The notes under the pieces were generated by a model that saw nothing but the letters and a program-made list of their open reading frames with translations, did not search any database and had not been told where the DNA came from. A stretch of DNA of 51,976 nucleotides from positions 1 through 51,976 of the forward strand of contig CAMCZO010000006.1 in NCBI GenBank assembly GCA_945887955.1. The letters are read 5' to 3'. Position numbers and translations under genes: made by a program. Shown here piece by piece: positions 26,915 through 37,350 of this stretch. Within the stretch, counting starts at the first letter, position 1. Each line of letters opens with the position of its first letter. The stretch is from Chitinophaga pinensis. GTDB taxonomy: Bacteria; Bacteroidota; Bacteroidia; B-17B0; Aurantibacillaceae.

Positions 26915-26922
26915 TATCTTTG
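26915..26922 (+). promoter_or_regulatory. -7 element upstream of purL
   Basis: TATCTTTG matches the TANNTTTG consensus exactly and is 17 bp before the purL ATG. No good -33 TTTG is found at the usual distance (one lies too far upstream at 26874), so only the -7 box is supported. No purine riboswitch-like structure was recognised in the 146-bp leader. Confidence 0.4.
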
Positions 26923-26939
26923 TTTCTATTATTTAAAAT

Positions 26940-29171
26940 ATGGCAAATATAAAATATTCAGAACAGATCGCTGATGTTGAAACAGCAAAAAAATTAGGAC
27001 TTTTAACGGAAGAGTTTGAGAGAATACAATCTATTTTAGGTCGCACGCCTAACTTTACTGAAGTATCTATTTTTTCTGTCATGTGGAGCGAGCATTGTTC
27101 TTATAAAAACTCAATTAATTGGTTAAAAACATTGCCTAAAGATGGCCCTCATATGTTATCAAAAGCCGGCGAAGAAAATGCTGGATTAGTAGATATTGGT
27201 GATGGTTTAGCTTGCTGTTTTAAAATAGAATCTCACAATCATCCAAGTGCTATTGAACCATACCAGGGAGCGGCTACCGGAGTTGGAGGAATTAATCGAG
27301 ATATTTTTACAATGGGCGCCAGGCCTATTGCCCAATTAAATTCACTTCGGTTTGGTGATATTTCTTCACAAAAAACACAATGGTTAGTTAAAGGCATAGT
27401 TAAAGGCATAGGCGATTATGGAAATGCATTCGGCATCCCAACGGTAGGAGGCGAAGTTTTTTTTGATGAATGCTATAATGTAAATCCATTGGTAAATGCA
27501 TTTAGCGCTGGCATTGTAAAACACGGCGAAACAATCAGCGCAACTTCATATGGTATTGGTAATCCTGTTTTTATTGTTGGCTCCTCTACAGGAAAAGATG
27601 GTATTGCAGGGGCAGCATTTGCTAGTAAAGATTTAACCGAAGATTCTGCAAAAGATTTACCCTCAGTTCAAGTTGGAGATCCTTTTCAAGAAAAATTATT
27701 ATTAGAAGCAACGCTCGAAGTAATTAAAACTGGCGCCGTAATAGGTATGCAAGATATGGGCGCAGCAGGAATAACCTGCTCAACATCAGAAATGAGCGCA
27801 AAAGGAAAGCATGGAATGAATATTTGGCTAGATAAGGTTCCTACTCGTCAAGCGGGCATGCATCCATTCGAAATTCTTTTATCCGAATCGCAAGAGCGAA
27901 TGTTAGTTGTTGTTGAAAAAGGCAAAGAAAATTTAGTACAATCCGTATTCGAAAAATGGGATCTTAACTGCGCTCAAATCGGCGAAGTTACCGCTGGAGA
28001 ACGTTTAAAATATTTTATGAATAAAGAATTAGTTGCTGATGTGCCAGCAGATGTTTTAGTTCTTGGGGGAGGCGCACCAGTTTATACTCGCGAATATAAA
28101 GAACCCTCCTACTTTGCAGAGTCTAAAAAATTTAATATAAATTTAGTTGAAGAACCTAATCAATTAAAACCTGTTATGCTGTTTTTAGCCAATCACCCGA
28201 ATCTAGCTAGTAAAAAATGGGTTTATAATCAATACGACAGCATGGTTGGGACATTAAATATGAGTACAAACAAACCTAGTGATGCCGCCATTGTAAATAT
28301 AAAAGGTACAAAAAAAGCACTCGCCATGACTGTAGATTGTAACGCACGTTATGTTAATGCTGATCCTGAAATTGGTTGCGCAATAGCCGTTAGTGAAGCT
28401 GCAAGAAATATTGTTTGTAGCGGAGGAATTCCAAGCGCTGTAACTAATTGTTTGAATTTTGGCAATCCTTATAATCCTGAGGTTTATTGGCAATTTGTTG
28501 GAGCTATTAAAGGGATGAGTAAAGCTTGCATTACATTTCAAACCCCAGTTACTGGTGGTAATGTGAGTTTTTATAATCAATCTAGTTATGAGGGCCCTGT
28601 TTTTCCTACACCAACAATTGGAATGATAGGAATCTTAGAAGATAAATTAAATCAAACAACTCTCGATTTTAAAAACGAAGGCGATTTAATTTATTTGGTA
28701 GGCGAAAGTAAAAACGATATTTCTTCTTCCGAATATTTATATAGTTATCATAAAATTAATAATACGCCCGCTCCTTTTTTTGATTTAGAAACTGAACATC
28801 TTATTCAGGCCTCTATTACTAAACTTATTAAATTAAAATTAATTAATTCGGCCCACGATGTTAGTGATGGCGGTTTATTTATAAATTTATTAGAAAGTAG
28901 TATGGTAAACAATTTAGGTTTTGAGATTAATAGTGATGTATCAATTCGTAAAGACGCCTTTTTGTTTGGAGAATCTCAAAGCAGAGTTGTCGTAAGCATA
29001 TCCGAACATCAACTTCATTCGTTTGAAGCAGAATTAAATAAACAGGGGGCAAAATATAGTAAACTTGGCCAGGTTAAAGGAAAAAACATAGTTATAGATA
29101 GTGAGAATTTCGGAACTATTATTGAATTCAAAGAGGGTTTCGAAACTAGCCTGGAAAAATATTTAAACTAA
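26940..29171 (+). CDS. purL: phosphoribosylformylglycinamidine synthase subunit PurL (small type)
   Basis: PurL is the ATP-dependent synthase subunit of the fourth step of purine synthesis (FGAR to FGAM), taking ammonia from PurQ. The 743 residues correspond to the small PurL that requires separate PurS and PurQ, neither of which is in this window. Motifs include [15 protein letters not shown], the signature [18 protein letters not shown], the VGGEVFFDE region and the C-terminal AHDVSDGGL. It begins cleanly with ATG and ends before a 148-bp gap holding nothing notable besides the promoter of the Omp28-like gene. Confidence 0.96.
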   Translation: MANIKYSEQIADVETAKKLGLLTEEFERIQSILGRTPNFTEVSIFSVMWSEHCSYKNSINWLKTLPKDGPHMLSKAGEENAGLVDIGDGLACCFKIESHNHPSAIEPYQGAATGVGGINRDIFTMGARPIAQLNSLRFGDISSQKTQWLVKGIVKGIGDYGNAFGIPTVGGEVFFDECYNVNPLVNAFSAGIVKHGETISATSYGIGNPVFIVGSSTGKDGIAGAAFASKDLTEDSAKDLPSVQVGDPFQEKLLLEATLEVIKTGAVIGMQDMGAAGITCSTSEMSAKGKHGMNIWLDKVPTRQAGMHPFEILLSESQERMLVVVEKGKENLVQSVFEKWDLNCAQIGEVTAGERLKYFMNKELVADVPADVLVLGGGAPVYTREYKEPSYFAESKKFNINLVEEPNQLKPVMLFLANHPNLASKKWVYNQYDSMVGTLNMSTNKPSDAAIVNIKGTKKALAMTVDCNARYVNADPEIGCAIAVSEAARNIVCSGGIPSAVTNCLNFGNPYNPEVYWQFVGAIKGMSKACITFQTPVTGGNVSFYNQSSYEGPVFPTPTIGMIGILEDKLNQTTLDFKNEGDLIYLVGESKNDISSSEYLYSYHKINNTPAPFFDLETEHLIQASITKLIKLKLINSAHDVSDGGLFINLLESSMVNNLGFEINSDVSIRKDAFLFGESQSRVVVSISEHQLHSFEAELNKQGAKYSKLGQVKGKNIVIDSENFGTIIEFKEGFETSLEKYLN

Positions 29172-29319
29172 ATAAGTTCAATGATCTTTAAAAAAATCGG
29201 TGACATCCAATTAATAAGTATAAATTATAATTAATTTATTTAGCCGAATTTTAATTAAATAATTTTTAATTTCCTTTTTATTGATTAAATTTAGAAACTA
29301 ATTAATAATTTATTTACAT

Positions 29320-31278
29320 ATGAAAAATTTTACATTAACTGTTATCCTTTTATCAATAAGTTTAACGGCGTTTTCTCAAACGCCTCGCATGTCTTTATAC
29401 GAAGAATTTACTGGCGAAACTTGCCCGCCATGCGCATCAGCTAACCCTCCGTTAAATCTTTTGTTGGCATCCCCAACCAATACACCAAAAATTGTTGCTA
29501 TTAAGTGGCAAGTTCCAATACCTTCTGCGCCATCTAATACTTGGTCATTATATCAAACCAATAAAGTTGAAATCGATTGGAGATGGAAAAGCGTTGCAGC
29601 GGGTGGATATGGATATGTTCCAGCAATTAATTCAGCCCCATCGGGCAAGATTGATGGAGAAGCTCCTTCTGTTTTTGGCGCAGCCTCAGCTCACCCAGCA
29701 AATTTAAATAATAATGTTATATCAACCGCTCAATCGTATACATCTGCTTTTTCAATTTCTGTTTCTCGTGCATGGGATGCAAGCTGTAGTTCAATTAACT
29801 TAACTGTAAGTATTGCAGCAAGTGCTAACTTTAATGCTGTTGGAGCTTTAAAATTCAGAACCGTAATGGTTGAAAATAACATCGACTTCCTAACTGCCCC
29901 TGGATCAAACGGCGAAAAACATTTTGAAGACGTAGCTATTAAATCCTTTCCAACTCTTCAATCAGGAATTTCAATGGCCTCTTCATGGACTATAGGACAA
30001 ACTCAAACATTTACTCTTAATTGCCCAATTCCATCATATACTAGAAAAAAAGAAGAAATTGCTTTTGTTTGCTTTATTCAAGACGATGGTAATACAAAAG
30101 TTGCTCAAGCAACACGAGTTAGTAAAGTAGCTATGCCCTCTGAGGCGCTTGCAGCTTTAAATGCCAAAGTAGAAGTAACTTGCAGCAATTCAATCACGCC
30201 TCAAATTACCTTAAGAAATGACGGCCTTTCTTCGATTAATACGATTACAATAAACCCATATACAGATGGAATAGCCGCTAATCCAATGGTTTGGAATGGA
30301 ATTTTAGCAGCAGGCACAAGCACAACCATTAACTTAAATTCTATTCCTACTCCAACTGCAAATGGGGCACACACCTTTTCATTTAATGTTAATTTAAATG
30401 TGCCTGCGTTTAACTTAACCTACTCTGCAAACAAAGTTTCTTATCTGGTTGCTTCTAATTTTTCAGGTAACAGCGTTTCTGAAAGCTTCGCTGCAGCTAC
30501 ATTTCCTCCATTAAACTGGGCTAACAGCAATCCTAATTCTGGTCCGTCTTGGTCAAGAGTAACTAATGCAGGTGGATATAATTTATCATCTCAATCTACT
30601 AAATACGATTTTTTTAATAACCCAGCCATTGGTGATGTTGATAATTTATATTTAGCCCCTATGAATTTGTCAGGTGGTGCTGCTCCCGAGTTATCTTTTG
30701 ATTTAGCTTATGCTCAAAGAAATGCTAATAGTAACGATCAACTTGAAGTGTTTGTTTCTGATAATTGTGGTGCTAGTTGGACAAGTTTTTATAGTAATGC
30801 TGGTTTAGTTTTGGCTACAGCGCTTCCTACTCCGCTTTCTTATGTTCCAGATGTAAATGATATTTCTCAATGGCGCACCGAAAACATTACTCTTACAGGA
30901 TTTAATAAGCCTTCGGTTTTAGTAAAATTTACAACTACAAATAATAATGGGAACAATCTTTATCTTGACAACATAAATCTTTCGCAAGCTCAACCAATTG
31001 GTATCAAGAAAAATGATTTAGCCTTTCAAAATATAGAAGTATACCCTAATCCTAGTAATGGCGAAACAACTTTAAAAATAAATTTACCTAACACATTAAA
31101 AGGAAAATTAATTATTACGAATACATTAGGTCAATTAGTTTATTCAAATTCGGTTAACTTAAAGGCAGGCTTAAATTATGTTCAATTAGACCTAACTTCA
31201 TTTTCAACAGGAATTTATACAGTTGTTTTAGAAACAGAATTAGGAACCTGTAACAAAAAAATATCTCTTAATAAATAA
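29320..31278 (+). CDS. Omp28-like T9SS cargo protein with CPPC motif (copy 1)
   Basis: A 652-residue secreted protein. A signal peptide (residues 1-20) is followed by an Omp28-related N-terminal domain with a thioredoxin-like CPPC at 35-38 (context EEFTGETCPPCASANPP). Repeated beta-rich segments follow, including a central jelly-roll-like region around residues 390-560. A C-terminal T9SS type A sorting domain begins at VYPNPSNGETTLKI. The protein should be exported by the type IX system and attached to, or released from, the outer membrane. Partner and substrate are unknown; the CPPC may be a redox or structural site. It is followed after 22 bp by a close paralogue. Confidence 0.82.
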   Translation: MKNFTLTVILLSISLTAFSQTPRMSLYEEFTGETCPPCASANPPLNLLLASPTNTPKIVAIKWQVPIPSAPSNTWSLYQTNKVEIDWRWKSVAAGGYGYVPAINSAPSGKIDGEAPSVFGAASAHPANLNNNVISTAQSYTSAFSISVSRAWDASCSSINLTVSIAASANFNAVGALKFRTVMVENNIDFLTAPGSNGEKHFEDVAIKSFPTLQSGISMASSWTIGQTQTFTLNCPIPSYTRKKEEIAFVCFIQDDGNTKVAQATRVSKVAMPSEALAALNAKVEVTCSNSITPQITLRNDGLSSINTITINPYTDGIAANPMVWNGILAAGTSTTINLNSIPTPTANGAHTFSFNVNLNVPAFNLTYSANKVSYLVASNFSGNSVSESFAAATFPPLNWANSNPNSGPSWSRVTNAGGYNLSSQSTKYDFFNNPAIGDVDNLYLAPMNLSGGAAPELSFDLAYAQRNANSNDQLEVFVSDNCGASWTSFYSNAGLVLATALPTPLSYVPDVNDISQWRTENITLTGFNKPSVLVKFTTTNNNGNNLYLDNINLSQAQPIGIKKNDLAFQNIEVYPNPSNGETTLKINLPNTLKGKLIITNTLGQLVYSNSVNLKAGLNYVQLDLTSFSTGIYTVVLETELGTCNKKISLNK

Positions 31279-31300
31279 TTTTATTTAATAAAGTAAAAAA

Positions 31301-33241
31301 ATGAAAAAAAGTACTCTAAGCTTTTGTTTTTTAATTACATGCCTAGCTGTGTTTTCGCAAACACCTCGATTATCATTATACGAAGAGTTCACCGGGGAAA
31401 ATTGTCCGCCATGTGCATCAGCTAATCCTCCTCTAAATCTATTATTGGCTTCTCCAACCAACACGCCAAAAATCGTAGCAATTAAATGGCAAGTTCCAAT
31501 TCCTTCTGCTCCATCTAATACATGGTCTTTGTATCAAACCAATAAAGTTGAAATCGATTGGAGATGGAAAACTTTAGCAAGTGGTGGATATGGATATACT
31601 CCAGCAATTAACTCGGCCCCATCTAGTAAAATTGATGGGCAAGAAGCGAGTGTTTTTGGAGCATCTTCAGGTCATCCAGCTAATTTAAATAACAATGTTA
31701 TTTCTTCAGCCGCAGCGGTTCCTTCAGAATTTAGCATTAATATGACTCGTGCATGGAACCAAGCATATAGCGCCGTAAACTTAACAGTTAATATTCAAGC
31801 TACTCAATCTTTTTCTGCTACTGGAAATTTAATATTCCGTTTAGTTATGATCGAAAGACATGTCCATTTCGTTACTGCACCAGGTACTAATGGCGAAAAA
31901 GATTTTGAAGATGTGGCAGTAAAATCATTTCCTACATTACAAAATGGAACTCCAATGACCGCCGGAACATGGAGCGTTGGTCAAACTCAAACGTTTACTA
32001 TTAATTGTCCATTACCATCATACATCAGAGACAAATCTGAAATTGCATTTGTTGGATTTATTCAAGATGATGGCAATCAAAAAGTAGCTCAAGCTGGTTT
32101 GGCTAATAGCGAAGGGCTTTCTAACGACGCAAAAGCTGTTTCTGCTTTTGTGCCAAATTTATCTTGTACCAATACGATTGATCCTGATGTTACAATCAAA
32201 AATAATGGAAACAACGGCATAACAAATTTTACTATAACACCTTATATTGATGGAATTATAAAGCCTATATTTTCTTGGAGCGGAAACTTGGCAGTAGGCG
32301 CTTCAACAACTATGGCTATCGGTTCAATCAGTGTTAGTGGCGGATCTCATACATTTTCATATAACATAAGTGCTGTAAGTGGAACTGACAATAATTTAGT
32401 AAATAACAGTGCAACTACTAAATTTGTTACCATTTCTAACTATCAAACTACCCCTATAGTTGAGGGATTTACTTCTACATTTCCTCCTTTAAAATGGTCA
32501 ACATTTAACACGACTTCTGGACCAAGTTGGGTTAAAAGTACTTCTTGCGGTGGTTTTGGTTTATCTTCCGAATCAACTAAAATGGATTTTTATACTTACG
32601 CAGCAGGAACTATTAATGAATTAATTTTGCCACCAATTAATTTAGCTGGTGTGATTACACCTACTTTAACTTTTGATTTAGCTTATGCTACTTATGCCAA
32701 CGAGGCCGATAAATTAGAAGTATTTGTTTCAGATGATTGCGGAGATAATTGGACAAACGTTTATGATAAATCAGGAACAAATCTAAATACTGCACCAGCG
32801 ACTACATCACCTTTTGTTCCTTCGGCAGCACAATGGAGAAACGAAAGTGTTAATTTGTTTGGATATTCAAACCCATCTATTTTGCTAAAATTTGTGGCCA
32901 CAAGCGCATATGGCAACAATCTATATATAGATAACGTGAATCTTTCTCAATTAAATCCGGTAGGTGTTTTTTCTACGCCATTGTCTAATATTAACATAGA
33001 AGTATTCCCTAATCCAACAAGTGGCGATGTTAACTTAACAGTTAATTCAATTAATAATTCAAATTATAGAATTAATTTAATTAATTCTTTAGGACAAGTG
33101 ATTTTTGAAAAAAACTTTAATTTTTCTATTGGGATAAACAATATTCAAATTGAAACTAAACAATATCCTGAAGGAATATATAATGTTGTTCTTGAATCGA
33201 ATAATACAAAAACTACAAAAAAAATAACTATAATTAAATAA
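31301..33241 (+). CDS. Omp28-like T9SS cargo protein with CPPC motif (copy 2)
   Basis: A 646-residue tandem paralogue of the preceding gene with the same order: signal peptide, CPPC at 35-38 (EEFTGENCPPCASANPP), Omp28-like domain, a jelly-roll-like segment, and a T9SS sorting domain beginning VFPNPTSGDVNL. The first 110 residues are nearly identical to copy 1, while the later parts diverge considerably, so the N-terminal domain is the conserved functional part. Most codons differ silently except for a 40-nt exact match (31532-31571 with 29551-29590). Only 22 bp separate the genes, so they are likely co-transcribed. Probably an old tandem duplication. Confidence 0.82.
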   Translation: MKKSTLSFCFLITCLAVFSQTPRLSLYEEFTGENCPPCASANPPLNLLLASPTNTPKIVAIKWQVPIPSAPSNTWSLYQTNKVEIDWRWKTLASGGYGYTPAINSAPSSKIDGQEASVFGASSGHPANLNNNVISSAAAVPSEFSINMTRAWNQAYSAVNLTVNIQATQSFSATGNLIFRLVMIERHVHFVTAPGTNGEKDFEDVAVKSFPTLQNGTPMTAGTWSVGQTQTFTINCPLPSYIRDKSEIAFVGFIQDDGNQKVAQAGLANSEGLSNDAKAVSAFVPNLSCTNTIDPDVTIKNNGNNGITNFTITPYIDGIIKPIFSWSGNLAVGASTTMAIGSISVSGGSHTFSYNISAVSGTDNNLVNNSATTKFVTISNYQTTPIVEGFTSTFPPLKWSTFNTTSGPSWVKSTSCGGFGLSSESTKMDFYTYAAGTINELILPPINLAGVITPTLTFDLAYATYANEADKLEVFVSDDCGDNWTNVYDKSGTNLNTAPATTSPFVPSAAQWRNESVNLFGYSNPSILLKFVATSAYGNNLYIDNVNLSQLNPVGVFSTPLSNINIEVFPNPTSGDVNLTVNSINNSNYRINLINSLGQVIFEKNFNFSIGINNIQIETKQYPEGIYNVVLESNNTKTTKKITIIK

Positions 33242-33272
33242 TATTCTATTGTAGAAATTTAAAAGATTTAAA

Positions 33273-34040
33273 ATGAAAATAATAATAATTAATTTAGCCC
33301 TAGTTTTTTCTTTAAAAGTATTTAGTCAAAATAATATTTTAATTAATTTTATTAACACTACAAATACAGTAGCAGCAGGATCTACAATTTATACAACAAC
33401 GACTGCTGAAAATACAAGAGAAATTATTTTAGACATTAAAAATATTAGTAATTCTACAAAATCATATTTTGTAAAACGCTACGATATTATTTTGAATGCA
33501 GTTAATTCGACTACCGCTGTTGCAAGATTTTGTTTTGCAGGTAATTGTTATTTAGCAGGCACTTTAATTTCCCCCAACTCATTAACCTTAAATCCAGGTC
33601 AATCTGCATCATCTATTCAGGGAGACAATCAAGTTTTAAATTGTGATTTAGATGAGGCTGCTGCAATTGGATACAGTTATATTAAATATTCTTTTATAAA
33701 TGCTATAAATTCTTCTGATTCATTGCAATTTTCTATAAAATATAATGATCCAAATGCCCCTCTTGCAATAATGGAAACAAGTAAAAATTTAGATGCGTTT
33801 AATTTTTTTCCTAATCCAGTTTCAGATGAACTTACGGTTAAAATAAAAGCCACTAAAAATGATAAAAGTATTTTAAATATTTATAATGGAATAGGAGCAA
33901 TAACAATCAAAAAAGAATTTTATTTAACTGAGGGTGAAAATGTTTTTCAAATTAACACACGTGAATTACCGGTTGGAATCTATTTTGCTTCCTTAAAAAT
34001 TAACAATTCAACTTTTACTAAGAAATTAATTATTAAATAA
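33273..34040 (+). CDS. small T9SS type A sorting-domain secreted protein
   Basis: A 255-residue protein with a signal peptide (MKIIIINLALVFSLKVFSQ) and a beta-rich N-terminal domain of about 150 residues. That domain contains three or four Cys (FCFAGNCYLAG, LNCDLDE) that could form disulfides. A T9SS type A sorting domain follows (FFPNPVSDELTVKI ... GIYFASLKI). The N-terminal domain resembles small beta-sandwich modules seen in Bacteroidota T9SS cargo, but no family can be named. It lies 31 bp after the second Omp28-like gene and is probably in the same transcription unit, suggesting a joint surface role. Confidence 0.78.
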   Translation: MKIIIINLALVFSLKVFSQNNILINFINTTNTVAAGSTIYTTTTAENTREIILDIKNISNSTKSYFVKRYDIILNAVNSTTAVARFCFAGNCYLAGTLISPNSLTLNPGQSASSIQGDNQVLNCDLDEAAAIGYSYIKYSFINAINSSDSLQFSIKYNDPNAPLAIMETSKNLDAFNFFPNPVSDELTVKIKATKNDKSILNIYNGIGAITIKKEFYLTEGENVFQINTRELPVGIYFASLKINNSTFTKKLIIK

Positions 34041-34126
34041 ATTCTTTTTTTTGGTTTTTAAATTTTATCATTAAAAAATAAAATTTCATTCTACAAAAAA
34101 CAAAAGTAATCTACAATAAAAACAGT

Positions 34127-34540
34127 TTACTTCTGCTTAGGCTTTAAAGTCGTTTTTATTTTGCTTTTTACAATAAAAGCATTTGGGAATTCTATTTGAA
34201 TTTCTTTAAAGGCGGCAAACGCTTCAAGTATAGTTTTAAAATCGCCAATTAATATTACGAAATTTGGCCGCTGATACTCTTCGTAATTTGAATACTCATT
34301 AAACTTAGAACTAAATTTAAGTCTTAATGCATTTGCTTCATCTCTATCAACACCAAAAAAAATTTTTAAACGATAGCCATCTTTTTCGCCTCCTGTTAAA
34401 CGATGATATTCTGCTTTTTTTGCTATTAGCTGATCAACTTTTAATTGTATTTGCTCTTGATTATTTTGGGCGATAACATTTATAAAACTTATCAATGTTG
34501 AAGATAAAAAAAGAAATCGCCTAAAAAATTTAGAATTCAT
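34127..34540 (-). CDS. SPOR-like domain protein
   Basis: A 137-residue protein with an N-terminal hydrophobic segment (RRFLFLSSTLISFINVIAQ) acting as signal or anchor. A C-terminal domain of about 75 residues (GYRLKIFFGVDRDEANALRLK ... FVILIGDFKTILEAFAAFKEI) resembles SPOR repeats. SPOR domains bind denuded peptidoglycan at division sites. The match is partial, so I rate it moderate. Isolated between convergent and divergent neighbours (the T9SS gene and sucA). Confidence 0.68.
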   Translation of the reverse strand: MNSKFFRRFLFLSSTLISFINVIAQNNQEQIQLKVDQLIAKKAEYHRLTGGEKDGYRLKIFFGVDRDEANALRLKFSSKFNEYSNYEEYQRPNFVILIGDFKTILEAFAAFKEIQIEFPNAFIVKSKIKTTLKPKQK

Positions 34541-34615
34541 AATAACAAATTTACTCTAAATTAGTATTTATAGGTCAATTTTTACTAATTTTAAGTATTA
34601 TTATAATTCAAAATA

Positions 34616-37330
34616 ATGGACAAATTTTCATACCTAGGAAACGGCGATATAAATGCAATTGAAGGACTTTTTATCCAATACCAAAATGACGCAAATTCTG
34701 TAGACAAATCTTGGCAAGATTTTTTTAAGGGATTCGAATTCTCAAGAACTTCTTTTGACGCATCAAATGAAACAATTCCTGAAAATGTAAACAAAGAGTT
34801 TAAAGTCTTAAGTTTAATAACTGGATATCGTCAACGAGGCCATTTATTTACAAAAACCAATCCTGTTCGTCAACGAAGAGATTATAAACCAAATTTAGAT
34901 TTAATAAATTTTGGGCTAACCGAAAATGATTTACAAACATTTTTTCAAGCAGGAAATGAAATCGGAATCGGAAAAGCAAAACTAATTGATATTATCGCGC
35001 ATTTAGAACAAACATATTGCGGAAGTATTGGAGTTGAATTTCTTTTTGTTAGAGAGCCTAATGTTATTAAATGGCTTCAGGAGCGAATGGAAAAAAATAA
35101 AAACACTCCCAATTATTCAAAAGCAGAAAAAGAATCTATTTTAAAAAAACTCACTAAAGCAGTTGTATTTGAAAACTATTTACACACAAAATTTGTAGGA
35201 CAAAAACGATTTTCATTAGAAGGTGCAGAAGCACTTATTCCAGCTATAAATTTATTAATGGAAAAGGGAGCCGATTTAGGAATCATTGATTATGTTATTG
35301 GAATGCCTCATCGCGGAAGGCTTAATGTACTTACAAACATAATGAAAAAGTCATATAAAGATGTTTTTACTGAGTTTGAAGGAAGGCCAAGTGAAGATGC
35401 TCTTTTTGATGGCGATGTTAAATATCATATGGGCTTTTCTTCAGATCAAATTAGTGATAATGGGATTAGCGTTCACATGAGTTTAACCCCAAATCCTTCT
35501 CATTTAGAAACCGTTGCTCCTGTAGCAGAAGGAATAATCCGTGCAAAAATTGATGGTAGGCATAAAGGAGATTATTCTAAAGCCTGTTCAGTGATGATGC
35601 ATGGAGATGCTGCTATTGCTGGGCAAGGAATAGTATATGAAGTTTTACAAATGAGCCAGTTAGATGGTTATAAAACTGGTGGCACTATCCATTATGTTGT
35701 TAATAATCAAGTTGGTTTTACTACGAATTTTATCGATGCCCGATCTTCAACTTATTGTACGGATGTAGCAAAAGTAGTTTTATGCCCAGTGTTTCATGTA
35801 AATGGAGATGATGTGGAAGCCTTAGCATTAGTGTCGCAATTAGCCATGGAGTTTAGACAAACATTTCATAGAGATGTTTTTATCGATTTATTATGTTACC
35901 GAAAACATGGGCATAACGAAGGGGATGAGCCTAGATTTACTCAGCCCTTATTATATAAATTAATTGCCGCGCATCCAAATCCAAAAGATATTTATGTAAA
36001 AAAATTGATTTCTGAAAATTCTGAATTTGAAGCGATTTCAAAAGAAATAGAAACTGCATTTAAAGCTGAATTAGACTTAAATTTAGATGAAGCTAAAAAA
36101 GCTGAAAATGTAAAAGGTAATTCCTTTTTACAAGGATCTTGGTTAGGTGTAAAAATGGCTAATTCTTCTGATTTTGATGAATCGCCGAACACGGCAATTG
36201 ATAAAAATATTTTTTTAGAAATAGCAAATAAAATAACAACGCTTCCTGCTGATAAAAATTTTTTTAATAAAACACAAAAAGTTTTTGATGATAGAAAAGC
36301 AATGATTACAAATAATAGTTATGATTGGGCTATGGGAGAATTGATGGCATACGGAACGATTATGAACGAAGGCTTCCCTGTTCGTTTTTCGGGACAAGAT
36401 GTTGAAAGAGGCACTTTTTCGCACCGCCATGCTGTTATTAAATTAGAAGATAGCGAAGAAAAATATACTCCACTAAATAATATTAACGCCAAAGTAAAAT
36501 TTAATATTTATAATTCGTTATTAAGTGAATATGGTGTGCTTGGTTTTGAATATGGCTATGCTTTTGCTTCCCCAAACACTTTAACTATTTGGGAATCGCA
36601 ATTTGGAGACTTTTTTAATGGCGCTCAAATAATAATTGATCAATATTTAACTTCTGCTGAATATAAATGGAGGCGAATGAATGGACTAGTTATACTTTTG
36701 CCTCATGGTTACGAAGGTCAAGGACCAGAGCATTCAAGCGCTCGTATTGAAAGGTTTTTACAAGCTTGCGCCGAGAACAATATGCAAATAATAAATGCAA
36801 CAACTCCTGCACAACAATTTCATGCTCTTCGCCGTCAATTAAAAAGAGAGTTTCGTAAGCCATTAATTTGCTTTACACCAAAAAAACTTTTACGTTATCC
36901 AAGTTGCGTTAGTAAACTAAAAGATTTCACAGATTCTAAATTTATAGAAGTGCTTGATGACACAATTAATATAAAAAAACCTAGCCGTTTAGCATTTTGT
37001 TCAGGAAAAATATATTACGATCTAATTGAAAGACGCGAAAAAGAAAAATGCACCGATATTGTATTTATTCGATTAGAACAATTATATCCATTCCCTCAAA
37101 AACAAGTTGACCTTATTATTAAAAAATACAGCCATGTAAAAGAATATTTGTTTATTCAAGAAGAACCCGAAAATATGGGGCCTTGGCGCTTTGTAGATAA
37201 AAATATGCGAGCACTTAACTTAAAATATTTTGGAAGAGATGAAGCTGCTAGTCCGGCAACTGGCTTTGCAAAAAGGCATGCTGCTGAAAACGAAGAAATT
37301 ATGTCAAATATTTTCTCTAAAGTAAAATAA
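34616..37330 (+). CDS. sucA: 2-oxoglutarate dehydrogenase E1 component
   Basis: E1 of the 2-oxoglutarate dehydrogenase complex: thiamine-pyrophosphate-dependent decarboxylation of 2-oxoglutarate in the TCA cycle. The 904-residue length is normal. Features include the N-terminal NGDINAIEGLFIQYQ segment, GMPHRGRLNVL, the TPP motif region HGDAAIAGQGIVYE, CYRKHGHNEGDEP, and the C-terminal LLPHGYEGQGPEHSSARIER. It is followed after 20 bp by sucB, as in most bacteria, so the two form an operon. The E3 subunit (lpd) is not in this window. Confidence 0.97.
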   Translation: MDKFSYLGNGDINAIEGLFIQYQNDANSVDKSWQDFFKGFEFSRTSFDASNETIPENVNKEFKVLSLITGYRQRGHLFTKTNPVRQRRDYKPNLDLINFGLTENDLQTFFQAGNEIGIGKAKLIDIIAHLEQTYCGSIGVEFLFVREPNVIKWLQERMEKNKNTPNYSKAEKESILKKLTKAVVFENYLHTKFVGQKRFSLEGAEALIPAINLLMEKGADLGIIDYVIGMPHRGRLNVLTNIMKKSYKDVFTEFEGRPSEDALFDGDVKYHMGFSSDQISDNGISVHMSLTPNPSHLETVAPVAEGIIRAKIDGRHKGDYSKACSVMMHGDAAIAGQGIVYEVLQMSQLDGYKTGGTIHYVVNNQVGFTTNFIDARSSTYCTDVAKVVLCPVFHVNGDDVEALALVSQLAMEFRQTFHRDVFIDLLCYRKHGHNEGDEPRFTQPLLYKLIAAHPNPKDIYVKKLISENSEFEAISKEIETAFKAELDLNLDEAKKAENVKGNSFLQGSWLGVKMANSSDFDESPNTAIDKNIFLEIANKITTLPADKNFFNKTQKVFDDRKAMITNNSYDWAMGELMAYGTIMNEGFPVRFSGQDVERGTFSHRHAVIKLEDSEEKYTPLNNINAKVKFNIYNSLLSEYGVLGFEYGYAFASPNTLTIWESQFGDFFNGAQIIIDQYLTSAEYKWRRMNGLVILLPHGYEGQGPEHSSARIERFLQACAENNMQIINATTPAQQFHALRRQLKREFRKPLICFTPKKLLRYPSCVSKLKDFTDSKFIEVLDDTINIKKPSRLAFCSGKIYYDLIERREKEKCTDIVFIRLEQLYPFPQKQVDLIIKKYSHVKEYLFIQEEPENMGPWRFVDKNMRALNLKYFGRDEAASPATGFAKRHAAENEEIMSNIFSKVK

Positions 37331-37350
37331 TATAAACTGAAACATAACTT

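Noticed and set aside
33953..33968. Another CACGTG core (33958-33963)
   Set aside because: The flanks do not fit parS (the expected GTTT/AAAC arms are absent), and it lies within the coding sequence of the T9SS protein.
34060..34086. AT-only stem (AAATTTTAT / ATAAAATTT) between the T9SS gene and the SPOR gene
   Set aside because: Perfect pairing but no GC content and no clear T-tract; common by chance in this sequence.
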